Positions 7,508 to 16,278 of a stretch of DNA of 49,540 nt are shown here, piece by piece (the first letter of the stretch is position 1; each line of letters starts with the position of its first letter). The notes under the pieces were generated by a model, which saw nothing but the letters and a program-made list of their open reading frames with translations, ran no database searches and was not told where the DNA came from. Source of the DNA: Candidatus Bipolaricaulota bacterium (GTDB lineage: Bacteria; Bipolaricaulota; Bipolaricaulia; M55B111); the NCBI GenBank assembly GCA_021735245.1, contig JAIPHJ010000011.1, forward strand, positions 1 through 49,540, given 5' to 3'. The position numbers and the translations under genes are program-made.

Positions 7508-8932
7508 ATGATTAGAGCCGATTTTCTAAGCGACAAAGCGGTAAAAGATATCCATTCTAAAGCCAAAAGAATTCTCAGCGAGGTGGGTGTACAGGTAGAT
7601 AGTAATAAGGCGCAAGAACTGTTACATGATTCGGGAGCTGAGATAGACAGATCCACCAATTTGGTTAAATTTACCAATGATATTATCGAAGAGTCCATCA
7701 ACAAGGCTCCAGGGGAAGTAATTTACGGGGGGCGAGAAGCTAAGTTTGACGTAAGTTTGGGGTACTCCAGCGGTTTTTGTGCACATCCGCCAGGCGGTGC
7801 CGAGGGTTTCCTGGATGGGGATACAAAAGAGTATCGATCTGCCAAAACAAAAGACGCTGTTAACTGGATTCAGTTAGCGGATTATTTACCGGAAATAGAT
7901 ACCTGCACATCTATATACCCCTCTGACGTGGATAATCAAATTAGAGATATACAGGTAACCAGACTTCTCCTAAAGAACACGACGAAGCATATTCACGTAT
8001 CTCCTTATGGAAAGGAAAATTTAGATCTTATAATCAAAATGGCGAAAACAATTCAGACTAAAGAGCAATTGAATAACCGGCCGATAGTTAGTGTCGTAGC
8101 CTCGACCACTTCTCCATTAAAATACGATAAAGACTCTTTCGATGTTCTATCCAGCGCAGGTAAACACGGAATCCCGGTCGAAATGGCAACAATGCCTATG
8201 GCTGGTGCCAGCAGTCCTATCACAATGGCAGGGACAATAACTCTAGCCCATGCTGAACTATTGACGGCGATCGTCCTTTCACAACTTGCAAATCCAGGAG
8301 CCCCAATAATTAGCTTTCCCCTTCCTTCTATCTTTGATATGAAAACTAGTAATATAATTGAAGGAAGAGCTGAGAACGCATTAATGACAGCGGCGCTTGC
8401 GAAAATACAAAGGGAAGCCTGCAATATTCCAATTGCTGTGTCCGGTCTAGTAACTGATTCACTTCTGCCCGATGGCCAATCGATGATAGAACGCTCCTTC
8501 AACGTTTTACTTTCTTCTCTGTCTGGTGTCAGTGCAGTCGTCGGGGCCGGACAAATTGAACACTATTACACGGGGAGCCTGGAACAACTGGTAGTAGATA
8601 ATGAAATACTAGCTATGGCCAGGAAAGTTTTGAATGGAATTACCGTCAATTTGCATACTTCGGGCGTTAAAGAAATTGAGCAAGCTGGTCCTGGTGGAGA
8701 TTTTTTCACTGATGACCTTACGATGCAACACTTTAAGACTGAATATCTCGAACCGGAAACATTTGACTCACTTTCCAGGGATAGTTGGGCTTCTAAAGGC
8801 AATAAAGATTTGTTTGAAAAGGCTCAAAATCGTGTAAATAGTATCCTCAACTCTCACACGCCCAGTAAGTTAAGTAAAGAAAAGGAGGAAAGATTAGATG
8901 AAATCTACAAGGAGTCACGGAAGCTTTGCTAA
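7508..8932 (+). CDS. MttB-family corrinoid protein methyltransferase, non-pyrrolysine (MtgB-like)
   Basis: The 474-residue protein belongs to the trimethylamine methyltransferase (MttB) superfamily. The SLEQLVVDNEI stretch near 360 and C-terminal LEPETFDSLSR are typical. The frame runs without an amber codon, so it is of the class that demethylates quaternary amines, such as glycine betaine (MtgB), proline betaine or carnitine, passing the methyl group to a corrinoid protein. It is not the pyrrolysine-dependent trimethylamine enzyme. Betaine is the best guess from the adjacent transporter. The corrinoid protein itself is not in the window. AAGGAGA precedes the ATG. Confidence 0.9.
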   Translation: MIRADFLSDKAVKDIHSKAKRILSEVGVQVDSNKAQELLHDSGAEIDRSTNLVKFTNDIIEESINKAPGEVIYGGREAKFDVSLGYSSGFCAHPPGGAEGFLDGDTKEYRSAKTKDAVNWIQLADYLPEIDTCTSIYPSDVDNQIRDIQVTRLLLKNTTKHIHVSPYGKENLDLIIKMAKTIQTKEQLNNRPIVSVVASTTSPLKYDKDSFDVLSSAGKHGIPVEMATMPMAGASSPITMAGTITLAHAELLTAIVLSQLANPGAPIISFPLPSIFDMKTSNIIEGRAENALMTAALAKIQREACNIPIAVSGLVTDSLLPDGQSMIERSFNVLLSSLSGVSAVVGAGQIEHYYTGSLEQLVVDNEILAMARKVLNGITVNLHTSGVKEIEQAGPGGDFFTDDLTMQHFKTEYLEPETFDSLSRDSWASKGNKDLFEKAQNRVNSILNSHTPSKLSKEKEERLDEIYKESRKLC

Positions 8933-8978
8933 TTTCTGCTATTTTTAATAATGACTATCTGATTCATATCCTGTGATT

Positions 8979-9593
8979 ATGTTACCTTATCCGCCACCTC
9001 AATTGAGCTATAAAAAAAACAGGTTCCCGGTTAGAAAATGCCTGGCCGTATTTTTCCTTATTTTCTTTCTATCCATTTCCGGTACGGCCGCTACAACAAG
9101 TGATTTGAAAATCAACTTCTACGTACCAAGTCAAGCTTTTCAGGGGCAGAGGGTTAATTTTATCGTACAGGCAAATTCTAAGGATAAGAAGGCTAACGTG
9201 GAAGCAACTTTGTATTTGCCCGATAGCGGTAAGGGCTTTGGCTACAAAGGTCCGAGCAACGGCAACTATGACTATCAATCGGAAAAAGGAATCGTCAACT
9301 TGAAATCGAGAACAATCACGGGCCGAGAATATTTAGTTTTCAAGAATATTTACATCAAAAGAGATAAGACAGAAATCGGTAAAAAATACCCTATAGAACT
9401 TGGAATTAAATACGAGATAGATGGAGTTCAACATAATACGAGTATTAAGAAAACGCTCAGTGTAAAAAGAGGAACTCCTACCAAAGCGTCACCTAACGTA
9501 ATTTTGTTGTTTTCTTTGCCCATATTAACGTTGATCATCGGAGCGATAATATTTATCTGGTTATACAAATTTATCCCAGAAAGTAAATTCTAG
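8979..9593 (+). CDS. Secreted, C-terminally membrane-anchored protein of unknown function
   Basis: I do not recognise this gene. From ATG 8979 (GTG 8973 is also possible; neither has a clear Shine-Dalgarno) it encodes about 204 residues. A basic start and hydrophobic stretch near 20-38 look like a signal peptide. About 130 polar, Lys- and Tyr-rich residues follow with a beta-strand pattern resembling an Ig-like or NEW3-type domain. A single membrane helix (about 173-195) and a short basic tail end it. It would display a small domain outside the membrane. It lies 40 bases after the MttB-like gene and 24 bases before the carrier gene, so it is probably co-transcribed. Confidence 0.65.
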   Translation: MLPYPPPQLSYKKNRFPVRKCLAVFFLIFFLSISGTAATTSDLKINFYVPSQAFQGQRVNFIVQANSKDKKANVEATLYLPDSGKGFGYKGPSNGNYDYQSEKGIVNLKSRTITGREYLVFKNIYIKRDKTEIGKKYPIELGIKYEIDGVQHNTSIKKTLSVKRGTPTKASPNVILLFSLPILTLIIGAIIFIWLYKFIPESKF

Positions 9594-9617
9594 CTTAGAG
9601 GTGTTTAAAAGGGAAAC

Positions 9618-10928
9618 ATGGATTCTCCTGAAGAACCGAATATTCAGACGAAAAAAGACAACGTGGGTTTTCTATCTTTAAGTTCCCCGGAGCCAATTCT
9701 AAAAAGATTTAAAAAGATTGGCTCCTGGGCGCTGGTCGCATCTATGGCCCTGGGTGTAGGTAATTTTAATGTGGCTACAACCACTGCAGCCTACTACGGA
9801 ACGGACTATCTGTGGGTTTTTTGGGCAGGAGCAATTTGTTATTTCTTTCTCCTGGAGGCAACAACCCGCATTTACCTATATAGTGGCTTAACTCCAGCCC
9901 GTCTCTTCAAGAAAATAAATAAAGGATTGTCCGTTTTTCTGTTTTTCTATGTGGTCTTTGCGGCTATTGCTACCATCTCCTTTGAGCTAGCTATTTTTGG
10001 TCTAATCGGAACGGTTTTCGGTGTTAACTACTACGTGATGGCGTTTGCTGTGGGATCAAGCTGCGTATTGCTATTGATCTTGGGAGTTTATTCGAAGTTA
10101 GAAAAGATATTTAACGCACTTATGATCTTCTTAATTGCCACCATCATTTCCACTGCAATTTCTATTGGTTGGCCGGTTAGGCCTGAAGGCATATGGATAT
10201 CCAATATCACACCCACCATGGTCAGGGAAGCCATCCCGATGATGATGTCAATTGTCTCCACTATAGTTTCGGCACTCTTCTTTTTGGGATATCCCTATTT
10301 TATGAAAGAAAAAGACTGGACTCCTGAGAGATTTAGTAAATATAAGGAGAAGGCAAAAGTACTGGGGTGGGCAAGACTCGATATACTTATTGGCGCTATA
10401 ATGGGTCCTTTTTTGGCCATCCCAATGACTGCAATTGTGGCTAAGATCGTGTACCCTCTGGATATTCCAATTCGTTCCGCTACCGATTTAATGATGGTTA
10501 TGGAGCCTTTGCTGGGTAGGTGGAGTTCATTGGTTTGGGGAGCAGGTCTGCTTGTAGCAGGTTTTACGAGTAGCGTGGGATTATTACTACTTGCTTCATA
10601 TATAACTCTCGACACTTTTGAACTAAATCCTAAACTTGGAACAAATTCCTCCAAAATACTTATCGTGGCAATATTTTTAGGATCTACTCCTCTGGTCCTG
10701 CTTAACATTAACGTGGTTTTCCTGACCCTTTTTGTTTCTGCACTCCGGTCCATTTTTTACCCACTTACCGCAATAGTAATTCTATACGCAATAAATAAAA
10801 CCGAATATTCTGGATATCTTCAAAATAAGAAAATAGGAGTCGGCAATCTAATAGGGGGATTTGCAGTATTGGTTCTCTTCTTACTTGCTGTGAATGGAGT
10901 ATTTGAACTGGTCAATGTCCAATTTTAG
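9618..10928 (+). CDS. Divergent NRAMP-like membrane transporter
   Basis: The 436-residue protein has about eleven membrane helices and aligns by eye with the NRAMP family in the first helices (GNFNVATTTAAYYGTDYLW resembles the NRAMP stretch after the first helix). The metal ligands appear to be missing: the usual DPGN reads GVGN, and no MPH motif is found in helix 6, where ALFFLGYPYF sits instead. It is therefore unlikely to carry Mn2+ or Fe2+ in the usual way. Within the LeuT-like fold it could carry an organic amine suited to this island (inference). It lies 24 bases after the secreted unknown and before the MtmB-like gene. Confidence 0.7.
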   Translation: MDSPEEPNIQTKKDNVGFLSLSSPEPILKRFKKIGSWALVASMALGVGNFNVATTTAAYYGTDYLWVFWAGAICYFFLLEATTRIYLYSGLTPARLFKKINKGLSVFLFFYVVFAAIATISFELAIFGLIGTVFGVNYYVMAFAVGSSCVLLLILGVYSKLEKIFNALMIFLIATIISTAISIGWPVRPEGIWISNITPTMVREAIPMMMSIVSTIVSALFFLGYPYFMKEKDWTPERFSKYKEKAKVLGWARLDILIGAIMGPFLAIPMTAIVAKIVYPLDIPIRSATDLMMVMEPLLGRWSSLVWGAGLLVAGFTSSVGLLLLASYITLDTFELNPKLGTNSSKILIVAIFLGSTPLVLLNINVVFLTLFVSALRSIFYPLTAIVILYAINKTEYSGYLQNKKIGVGNLIGGFAVLVLFLLAVNGVFELVNVQF

Positions 10929-11044
10929 CCTAACCGGCACTTTTCTCAGACGGGCAATGTTTTTGTCATGAATTTAATATTCGATCCGGTTTTATTGAAA
11001 CTCGGTTAACCAATCCAATCTAGAACATATTAGGTGGTGGGAAA

Positions 11045-12400
11045 ATGTTAGACCCCAGAGAGATTTATCAACGGGCATCGAAAGGATCGACCGTGGACGA
11101 AGATGAATTCGATTTGCACCATTTGTATTCCGTAGTAAGCGAACTCGTAAATGATTACGGAATAAAATACGATCCTGACAATCCAGTCCCTGCGAACGAG
11201 AAGTTGGCGGATAAAGTTTTCGCAGCTTCTATCGATTTTTTAGATCAGGTCGGCATTTATTGTAGAGATACGAACAGGGTGATCGAATTCAGTAGAAGAG
11301 AAATCAAAGAAGCAGCGAGAAACATGCCCTCAAGGTGCCTGTTCGGGAAAGGTAAAGAAAGGCAAGCTTTTACCGGTCGGAGTCCTGACAGCAAAAAAGA
11401 GCCATGGTATCATGTTGGTTTAGGCTCCGTAGTTTCGAGCGAAGAGGTGGCCTCCGAACTCGTAAAAGGATTCGCCCGGATCGGTCGAGCGGATTCAGTA
11501 GCTATTCCGGCATTACCTTCTAGATCAGGTGTACCTACTGAGATATACGATGCAATTAGAACGGTTGAGTTAGGTAAAACGGCTCTTAGGGAGGCGGGGC
11601 GACCGGAACTACCTATTATTAACCTCCTTTCTACAGCAGGAACTGCCCTGGCTACGATAGCGGCGAGTAATCCCAACTTCGGAATTAGAAGTTCGGACGG
11701 GTGGTTGGTGGGGATGCTGGCGGAAATGAAGCTTGAATTTGGTGCCTTAAATAGAGTAATTTACCTTCAAAACCGGGGAGGTAATATTGGCGCCGAAAGC
11801 GGCCCCCTGGTTGGAGGGTATGGTGGTGGGGCAGAAGGAACCGCCATTCTGAATACAGCCTATGTAATCGCTGGCCGCCTGCTTTTTCAGAGTAGCTGGC
11901 ATTTAACTTTTCCCCTACATATTAAATATTCTTGTTCTTCAACCAGGGACGTAATTTGGACAACAGCAGTCAGCGCCCAGGCAATAAGCCGAAACCTTGA
12001 TCTCCCCACCATATTTCTGGCGTACCAGGCAGCAGGTCCTTTTACTAAAATGTATTTCTACGAAACAGCAGCCTATATAACAGCTGCAATTACTTCGGGG
12101 GTTTCAGCTCAAGCTCCGTTGCCCGCAAAGGCTACTTCGGTTGATTACATTACTCCCAAGGAAATGCAATTTTCGGTAGAAGCAGCTCATGCGGCCACGA
12201 AGTTGTCTAGATCCGAGGCAAACGAACTGGTAAAACAGTTGCTTGACCGCTACGAGGATAAACTTGACGACCCGCCCCCAGGTAAGAAATACCAGGAATG
12301 TTACGACATGAAAACGGGGAAAGTGGAAAAGGAATATCAGGAATTTTATGACCGGATGAAAGAGGAAATAAGCGCCATTGGTCTGGAGTTTTCCGAATAG
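11045..12400 (+). CDS. MtmB-family (monomethylamine methyltransferase) homologue without pyrrolysine
   Basis: The 451-residue length is close to archaeal MtmB (about 458). Recalled MtmB landmarks match along the chain: GIYCRDTNRVIEF near 75, GGYGGGAEGTAI near 260, SSWHL and PLHIKYSCSSTRD near 290, AGPFTKM near 335, and the C-terminal GKKYQECYDMKTGKVEKEY. In MtmB the pyrrolysine follows GRPGMGV; here the aligned stretch, about 185-195, reads GRPELPIINLLST, so an ordinary residue (Ile or Asn) occupies the site and the frame has no amber codon. True MtmB depends on pyrrolysine, so the substrate and chemistry here are open. GGTGGG precedes the ATG. Confidence 0.85.
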   Translation: MLDPREIYQRASKGSTVDEDEFDLHHLYSVVSELVNDYGIKYDPDNPVPANEKLADKVFAASIDFLDQVGIYCRDTNRVIEFSRREIKEAARNMPSRCLFGKGKERQAFTGRSPDSKKEPWYHVGLGSVVSSEEVASELVKGFARIGRADSVAIPALPSRSGVPTEIYDAIRTVELGKTALREAGRPELPIINLLSTAGTALATIAASNPNFGIRSSDGWLVGMLAEMKLEFGALNRVIYLQNRGGNIGAESGPLVGGYGGGAEGTAILNTAYVIAGRLLFQSSWHLTFPLHIKYSCSSTRDVIWTTAVSAQAISRNLDLPTIFLAYQAAGPFTKMYFYETAAYITAAITSGVSAQAPLPAKATSVDYITPKEMQFSVEAAHAATKLSRSEANELVKQLLDRYEDKLDDPPPGKKYQECYDMKTGKVEKEYQEFYDRMKEEISAIGLEFSE

Positions 12401-12498
12401 GTAGTAGCGAAACACAAACACCCGGAGGTTAAATTTAGGGCCATAAAAGTGACCATAATTTAATCCATATAAATATTATTGATAGGAGGTGTTCGTAT

Positions 12499-13821
12499 AT
12501 GGATAAAATAGAAGAATGGGATAAAGAGAATCAGTTTAGAACCTGGTCTTTCCAGGATGGGTTAACTATGAATCAAATTGTCGACGGAGATGATGTATAT
12601 TTCTACAATACCGAGGGAGATAGATACTTGGATTTCGCTTCACAATTAATTTGCTCCAATCTGGGTCATTCCAATCAGCAGGTTATCGAATCGATGGCTA
12701 AACAGGCTAAAAAAATATCCTACATCGCTCCGCCCTTCACCACAGAAGTCAGAGCAAAACTGTCTAAAAAATTAGCCGATCTCACTCCAGGGGATCTAAA
12801 GAAGGTTTTTTACTCCACAAGCGGAACAGAGGCAAATGAAGGAGCGCTAAAAATTGCCAAATATTTTACCGGTAAACGTAAATTTATCTCCAGGTACAGA
12901 TCCTATCACGGCTCGACTTACGGCTCGATTTCCCTTACTGGGGACTTAAGGAGAATACCGGCAGAACCCGGAATCCCCGGTGCAATAAAAGCTCCCGACC
13001 CTTATTGTTACCGCTGTTCCTTTGATTTGGAATATCCAGACTGTGATCTTGCCTGTGTTAATTACATAGATGAAATGCTTCATCTCGAGGGAGATACAAT
13101 TGCCGCCGTGTTCGTCGAACCTATCGTTGGATCAAACGGCATAATCGTACCTCCAGACGGATATATGAAAAGGTTGAGGGAGATCTGCAACGAACATGAA
13201 GCATTGCTTGTGTCCGATGAGGTGATGACCGGATTTGGAAGAACCGGCGAATGGTTTGGAATGGACCTATGGGACGTAACCCCTGATATAATGACAATGG
13301 CCAAAGGAATAACCGGAGCTTATGCACCGCTCGGTGCAACTATAGTGGACGAAAAGATTGTTGACTTCTTTGACGATAATATGTTCTGTCACGGACATAC
13401 GTACAGTGGCCACCCAATAGCTACCGCAGCTGGAAAGTCTGCTCTGGAGGAATACGTAAGGCTTAATTTGATAGACAATGCGAAAAATAAAGGGGATTAT
13501 CTCGGAAGTAAATTGAAAGATCTCAAAGAAAAACACGAAAGTATCGGCGACGTCAGAGGAGTTGGTCTATTCTGGGGTTTAGAGTTAGTAAAGAATCGAC
13601 AAACCAAAGAACCTTTTGGCACTAGAGAATCCAGACTATCAAAGGAAACCAACGTAGTTGACAAAGTGATAAAGAAGGCAAGAGAGATCGGACTTTACGT
13701 AGTAGGCGTCCACAGTACTTTACTTATTGGCCCACCACTAATAATAACTGAGGAAAAAATTGATGAGGCCTTAGAAAAGTTGGACGAAGCCTTAGAGGTG
13801 GCCGACTCTAAGACGAAATAG
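12499..13821 (+). CDS. Class III (PLP-dependent) aminotransferase, taurine/beta-alanine:pyruvate type
   Basis: The 440-residue enzyme has the class III pattern. STSGTEANEGALKIAKY near 108 binds the cofactor phosphate, YHGSTYG follows near 136, SDEVMTGFGRTG near 237 has the cofactor-binding Asp, and MAKGITGAYAPLG near 265 has the Schiff-base Lys. The Cys-rich insert YCYRCSFDLEYPDCDLAC at 168-185 is typical of taurine- or omega-amino acid:pyruvate aminotransferases. Taurine, beta-alanine or another primary amine could be the donor. AGGAGGTG precedes the ATG. As the last gene of the island it may handle an amine left after demethylation (inference). Confidence 0.85.
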   Translation: MDKIEEWDKENQFRTWSFQDGLTMNQIVDGDDVYFYNTEGDRYLDFASQLICSNLGHSNQQVIESMAKQAKKISYIAPPFTTEVRAKLSKKLADLTPGDLKKVFYSTSGTEANEGALKIAKYFTGKRKFISRYRSYHGSTYGSISLTGDLRRIPAEPGIPGAIKAPDPYCYRCSFDLEYPDCDLACVNYIDEMLHLEGDTIAAVFVEPIVGSNGIIVPPDGYMKRLREICNEHEALLVSDEVMTGFGRTGEWFGMDLWDVTPDIMTMAKGITGAYAPLGATIVDEKIVDFFDDNMFCHGHTYSGHPIATAAGKSALEEYVRLNLIDNAKNKGDYLGSKLKDLKEKHESIGDVRGVGLFWGLELVKNRQTKEPFGTRESRLSKETNVVDKVIKKAREIGLYVVGVHSTLLIGPPLIITEEKIDEALEKLDEALEVADSKTK

Positions 13822-14411
13822 ACGACCCCGAATTCGACCGTTCAACCAACTACTGGCTAATCTGTTACCGGAGAGGGCTAACTTTTAATTGATTGGTTGA
13901 TCCAAGGGGCTGATAAAACCGCAAAACGTCCACCGTGTATAGGCTTCGACCCCGGGCCGAAGAGCTTAAATCCGGATCCATAATCTTATGAAAATGTTCG
14001 AGAAGGAAGAAAAGCCGTCTTTAACCTCAACATCTATCTTTTCCTATAACGTTCGGGGCGGGGTCGAGCGGCGTTTGCGGAGATGATTCTATCTCTCTCA
14101 ATCGTCACCCCTGCACAGTAAAGATTAATCTCGGTACCGATATTTACCCTTTGACCGGTTTCTGCCTTAATCCGAAAAATTGGAACATGGTAGCATTCAT
14201 GCTCAAATAGTTCCCAGAGATCGGTTGAATTATAGCAAAGGTTATTCCAATATTTGTTCAAAACGGACCACAGAAAGAAGACACCCCACGATAGCCCGTA
14301 AAAAAGATAAACAGCTAAAAGGCTTTTACGGATTACATTCTACACCATCGAATACCCGCCTTGGTAACGCCCTACTGATCTCATATAATCCCATCGACGA
14401 AAGGAGAAACG
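13822..14411. other. Intergenic region, nothing recognised
   Basis: Between the aminotransferase and a small membrane protein there is no open frame with a ribosome binding site and no clear terminator or RNA. Short frames here look spurious because they lack upstream signals and have no hydrophobic or domain pattern. Confidence 0.6.
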
Positions 14412-14849
14412 ATGAATAATATAAACTGGCGTATACTGGGGCTTCTCGGGGCGGTACTTTTCGTGAGCCTTGTCGTCGTATTCATGGCCACTCAGAACCG
14501 AGATACGGGAGAAAGGCAGAAAATACCGGAAAAAGAGCGGTCTATCGCCCACCAGATGGCAATATCTGACGCCGGTGATTACGTACCCGAAGACCACGAA
14601 ACCGTCGAGGAGTTCGGAGAACTACTGACTGACCTGGAAGCGGAAACTTCCAGCTCAAAAGAGGAAATAAGGAAGCTAACTACCGAGTCAGTTACCGAAC
14701 TCGAAGAAAACTACGACGTCAGCGTAAAATTGCTGGATTTCATGCAGCGGGCAAGCGAGATGGTCAGCGAAGTGGACTGGAAAATCAGTTACGCGGAACT
14801 GGCCGCCAAGGTAAAAGTAGTCCTGAGCCAGGAGAAGGCAGAAGCGTGA
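14412..14849 (+). CDS. Small membrane-anchored protein, unknown function
   Basis: I do not recognise a family. The 145-residue product has one N-terminal membrane helix (about residues 7-27) and a highly charged remainder rich in Glu and Lys. Residues 60-110 look able to form a coiled coil. A good AAAGGAG lies upstream of the ATG. It stands alone between two non-coding regions. The topology, with the acidic domain outside, fits an envelope or scaffold protein, but no function can be given. Confidence 0.65.
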   Translation: MNNINWRILGLLGAVLFVSLVVVFMATQNRDTGERQKIPEKERSIAHQMAISDAGDYVPEDHETVEEFGELLTDLEAETSSSKEEIRKLTTESVTELEENYDVSVKLLDFMQRASEMVSEVDWKISYAELAAKVKVVLSQEKAEA

Positions 14850-14986
14850 GTCTTTCCTTTAGCAAATATACTGATAAGTGAGTTGTATTTCTTGTCCCTC
14901 TTCACCTATTTAATCTCCAAAGAACTCAAGGGTAGATTAGATAAGGCGAGTAGGGTGAAGCGAAGTTAGAAAATTTCGACGTAGAA

Positions 14987-15065
14987 GTCAAGAACCCCGC
15001 TCCAAGGGACGGGGCTTGTAGAAAATCCCGTTTAAGCAGTTCTTCGGTTTCTACAAACCAACCCG
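14987..15065 (-). mobile_element. Right-end remnant of an IS200/IS605-like element
   Basis: On the minus strand it reads a small hairpin GGTTTGTAGAAACC, then GAAGAACTGCTTAAACGGG, TTTTCTACAAG, the hairpin CCCCGTCC-CTT-GGAGCGGGG and the end TTCTTGAC. This is the right-end pattern of the elements at 4349, 4624 and 46066. The small hairpin differs in sequence (CTTTTGTAAAAG in those) but keeps its pairing. No left end with a TTAC target was found nearby, so the rest is lost or too diverged. Confidence 0.7.
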
Positions 15066-15408
15066 GAGATCTCTTACCCGGAAACTCCTCCTCTTGCTGG
15101 AAAACAAAATAATCATCGGTCCAGAACATCAAAATAAACGCCATTCACTACTTCTAATACACTGTAATTAGCACCTGGCAGACTCGCTATACACAGTCAT
15201 TACTCCCTCTGACTTCATCTTTATATCTTCACGGTGATTCGTGTGGAGTATTTCTAAGCACTGTCACTTCGAATAGAAACTAAACTTAACGAGACAATAT
15301 CCTCGCTCGATCACCAAACTTGAAAATTCTGGAAATTTATGTAAAATAAGTTTTGTAATGGTCAAAACATTCTTTATATATTCAAATTCTTATAATAGTT
15401 AAACTCAG
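15066..15408. other. Intergenic region upstream of the IclR gene
   Basis: No gene is seen. The last 80 bases are A/T-rich and contain TATAAT (about 15390-15395), roughly 15 bases before the IclR start; no good -35 box is seen. Binding sites of the neighbouring IclR regulator may lie here, but no clear inverted repeat stands out. Confidence 0.5.
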
Positions 15409-16248
15409 GTGAACCAGTTGAACGAATCAAACGGCAAACGCAACTATTTAAATAAATCGCTGGACAAGTCCCTTTCAATTCTTGAGTTATTTGATTCGGA
15501 AAACACTGAATTGAGAGTTACCGAGATCGCCCGCAAGTGCGAGACAAACCCGAGCTCCCTTTATCCCATCCTTCACACGTTAGAAAAATACGGTTACCTC
15601 AACAGGGACAAAGATAAGCGTTACAGGCTGGGGCTGGCCTTCGCCAAAAAAGGTAGATTGGTAATGGATAGACTCAGTCTTACGACGGAAGCAAAATCCG
15701 AAATCAAGAAGCTTCGAGATAAAGCAAAAAGAACCGTACACCTGGGGTTTCTTAGTGAAACCCAAATTGTCTATATTGACAAAGTAGAATCCAACAGCGG
15801 GTTTAGGATGTATTCTTCCCCCGGCAAGACGGCCCCTTTACACGCCACTGCCCTGGGAAAAGTTATCCTTGCCCACCTGCCGAAAGCCCGATTGGACGAC
15901 TTAATTGGAAAATTAGACCTATCCCCCCATACGAAGCACACTATTACTTCTGTCGAGGAATTACGGGAGGAGCTCACGCATATTAGGAGAATGGGATATG
16001 CGGTTGACAAAGAAGAATTCGAAGAGGGCGTTAAGTGTATCGCTGCCCCCATTCACAGGCATGACGGAGAAGTAGATGCGGCGGTAAGTTTAACGGGACT
16101 AGCCGCCCAGATGAGTGAAGAGGTGATAGAACAAAAAGCTAAACTTGTTATGAATTATGCGGGGAACATTTCTTCAAAGCTAGGTTACAGTGAGGAGCAA
16201 TCAAAACACCGGAGCCCCGGGAATGGTTTCTCTCCGGCTGACTATTAA
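15409..16248 (+). CDS. IclR family transcriptional regulator (KdgR-like)
   Basis: The 279-residue protein has an N-terminal winged helix (about 15-80; LRVTEIARKCETNPSSLYPI, LHTLEKYGYL). An IclR effector domain follows, with LHATALGKVILAHLP near 145, the DKEEFEEGVKCIAAPI stretch near 200 and AAVSLTGLAAQM. The GTG at 15409 is used; its only Shine-Dalgarno is a weak CAGG. It heads the uronate operon, where KdgR-type IclR repressors respond to KDG or related sugar acids (family knowledge). It is therefore the likely local repressor. Confidence 0.88.
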   Translation: MNQLNESNGKRNYLNKSLDKSLSILELFDSENTELRVTEIARKCETNPSSLYPILHTLEKYGYLNRDKDKRYRLGLAFAKKGRLVMDRLSLTTEAKSEIKKLRDKAKRTVHLGFLSETQIVYIDKVESNSGFRMYSSPGKTAPLHATALGKVILAHLPKARLDDLIGKLDLSPHTKHTITSVEELREELTHIRRMGYAVDKEEFEEGVKCIAAPIHRHDGEVDAAVSLTGLAAQMSEEVIEQKAKLVMNYAGNISSKLGYSEEQSKHRSPGNGFSPADY

Positions 16249-16278
16249 TAGTTCCAAGAAAAGGGAGGAGTGAAATAA

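Noticed and set aside
7508-8932. Pyrrolysine-containing trimethylamine methyltransferase
   Set aside because: The frame has no internal TAG and the region around SLEQLVVDNEI is continuous, so it belongs to the non-pyrrolysine class.
14180-14419. A 79-residue plus-strand frame before the small membrane protein
   Set aside because: It has no ribosome binding site or domain character and overlaps the start of the better supported gene at 14412.
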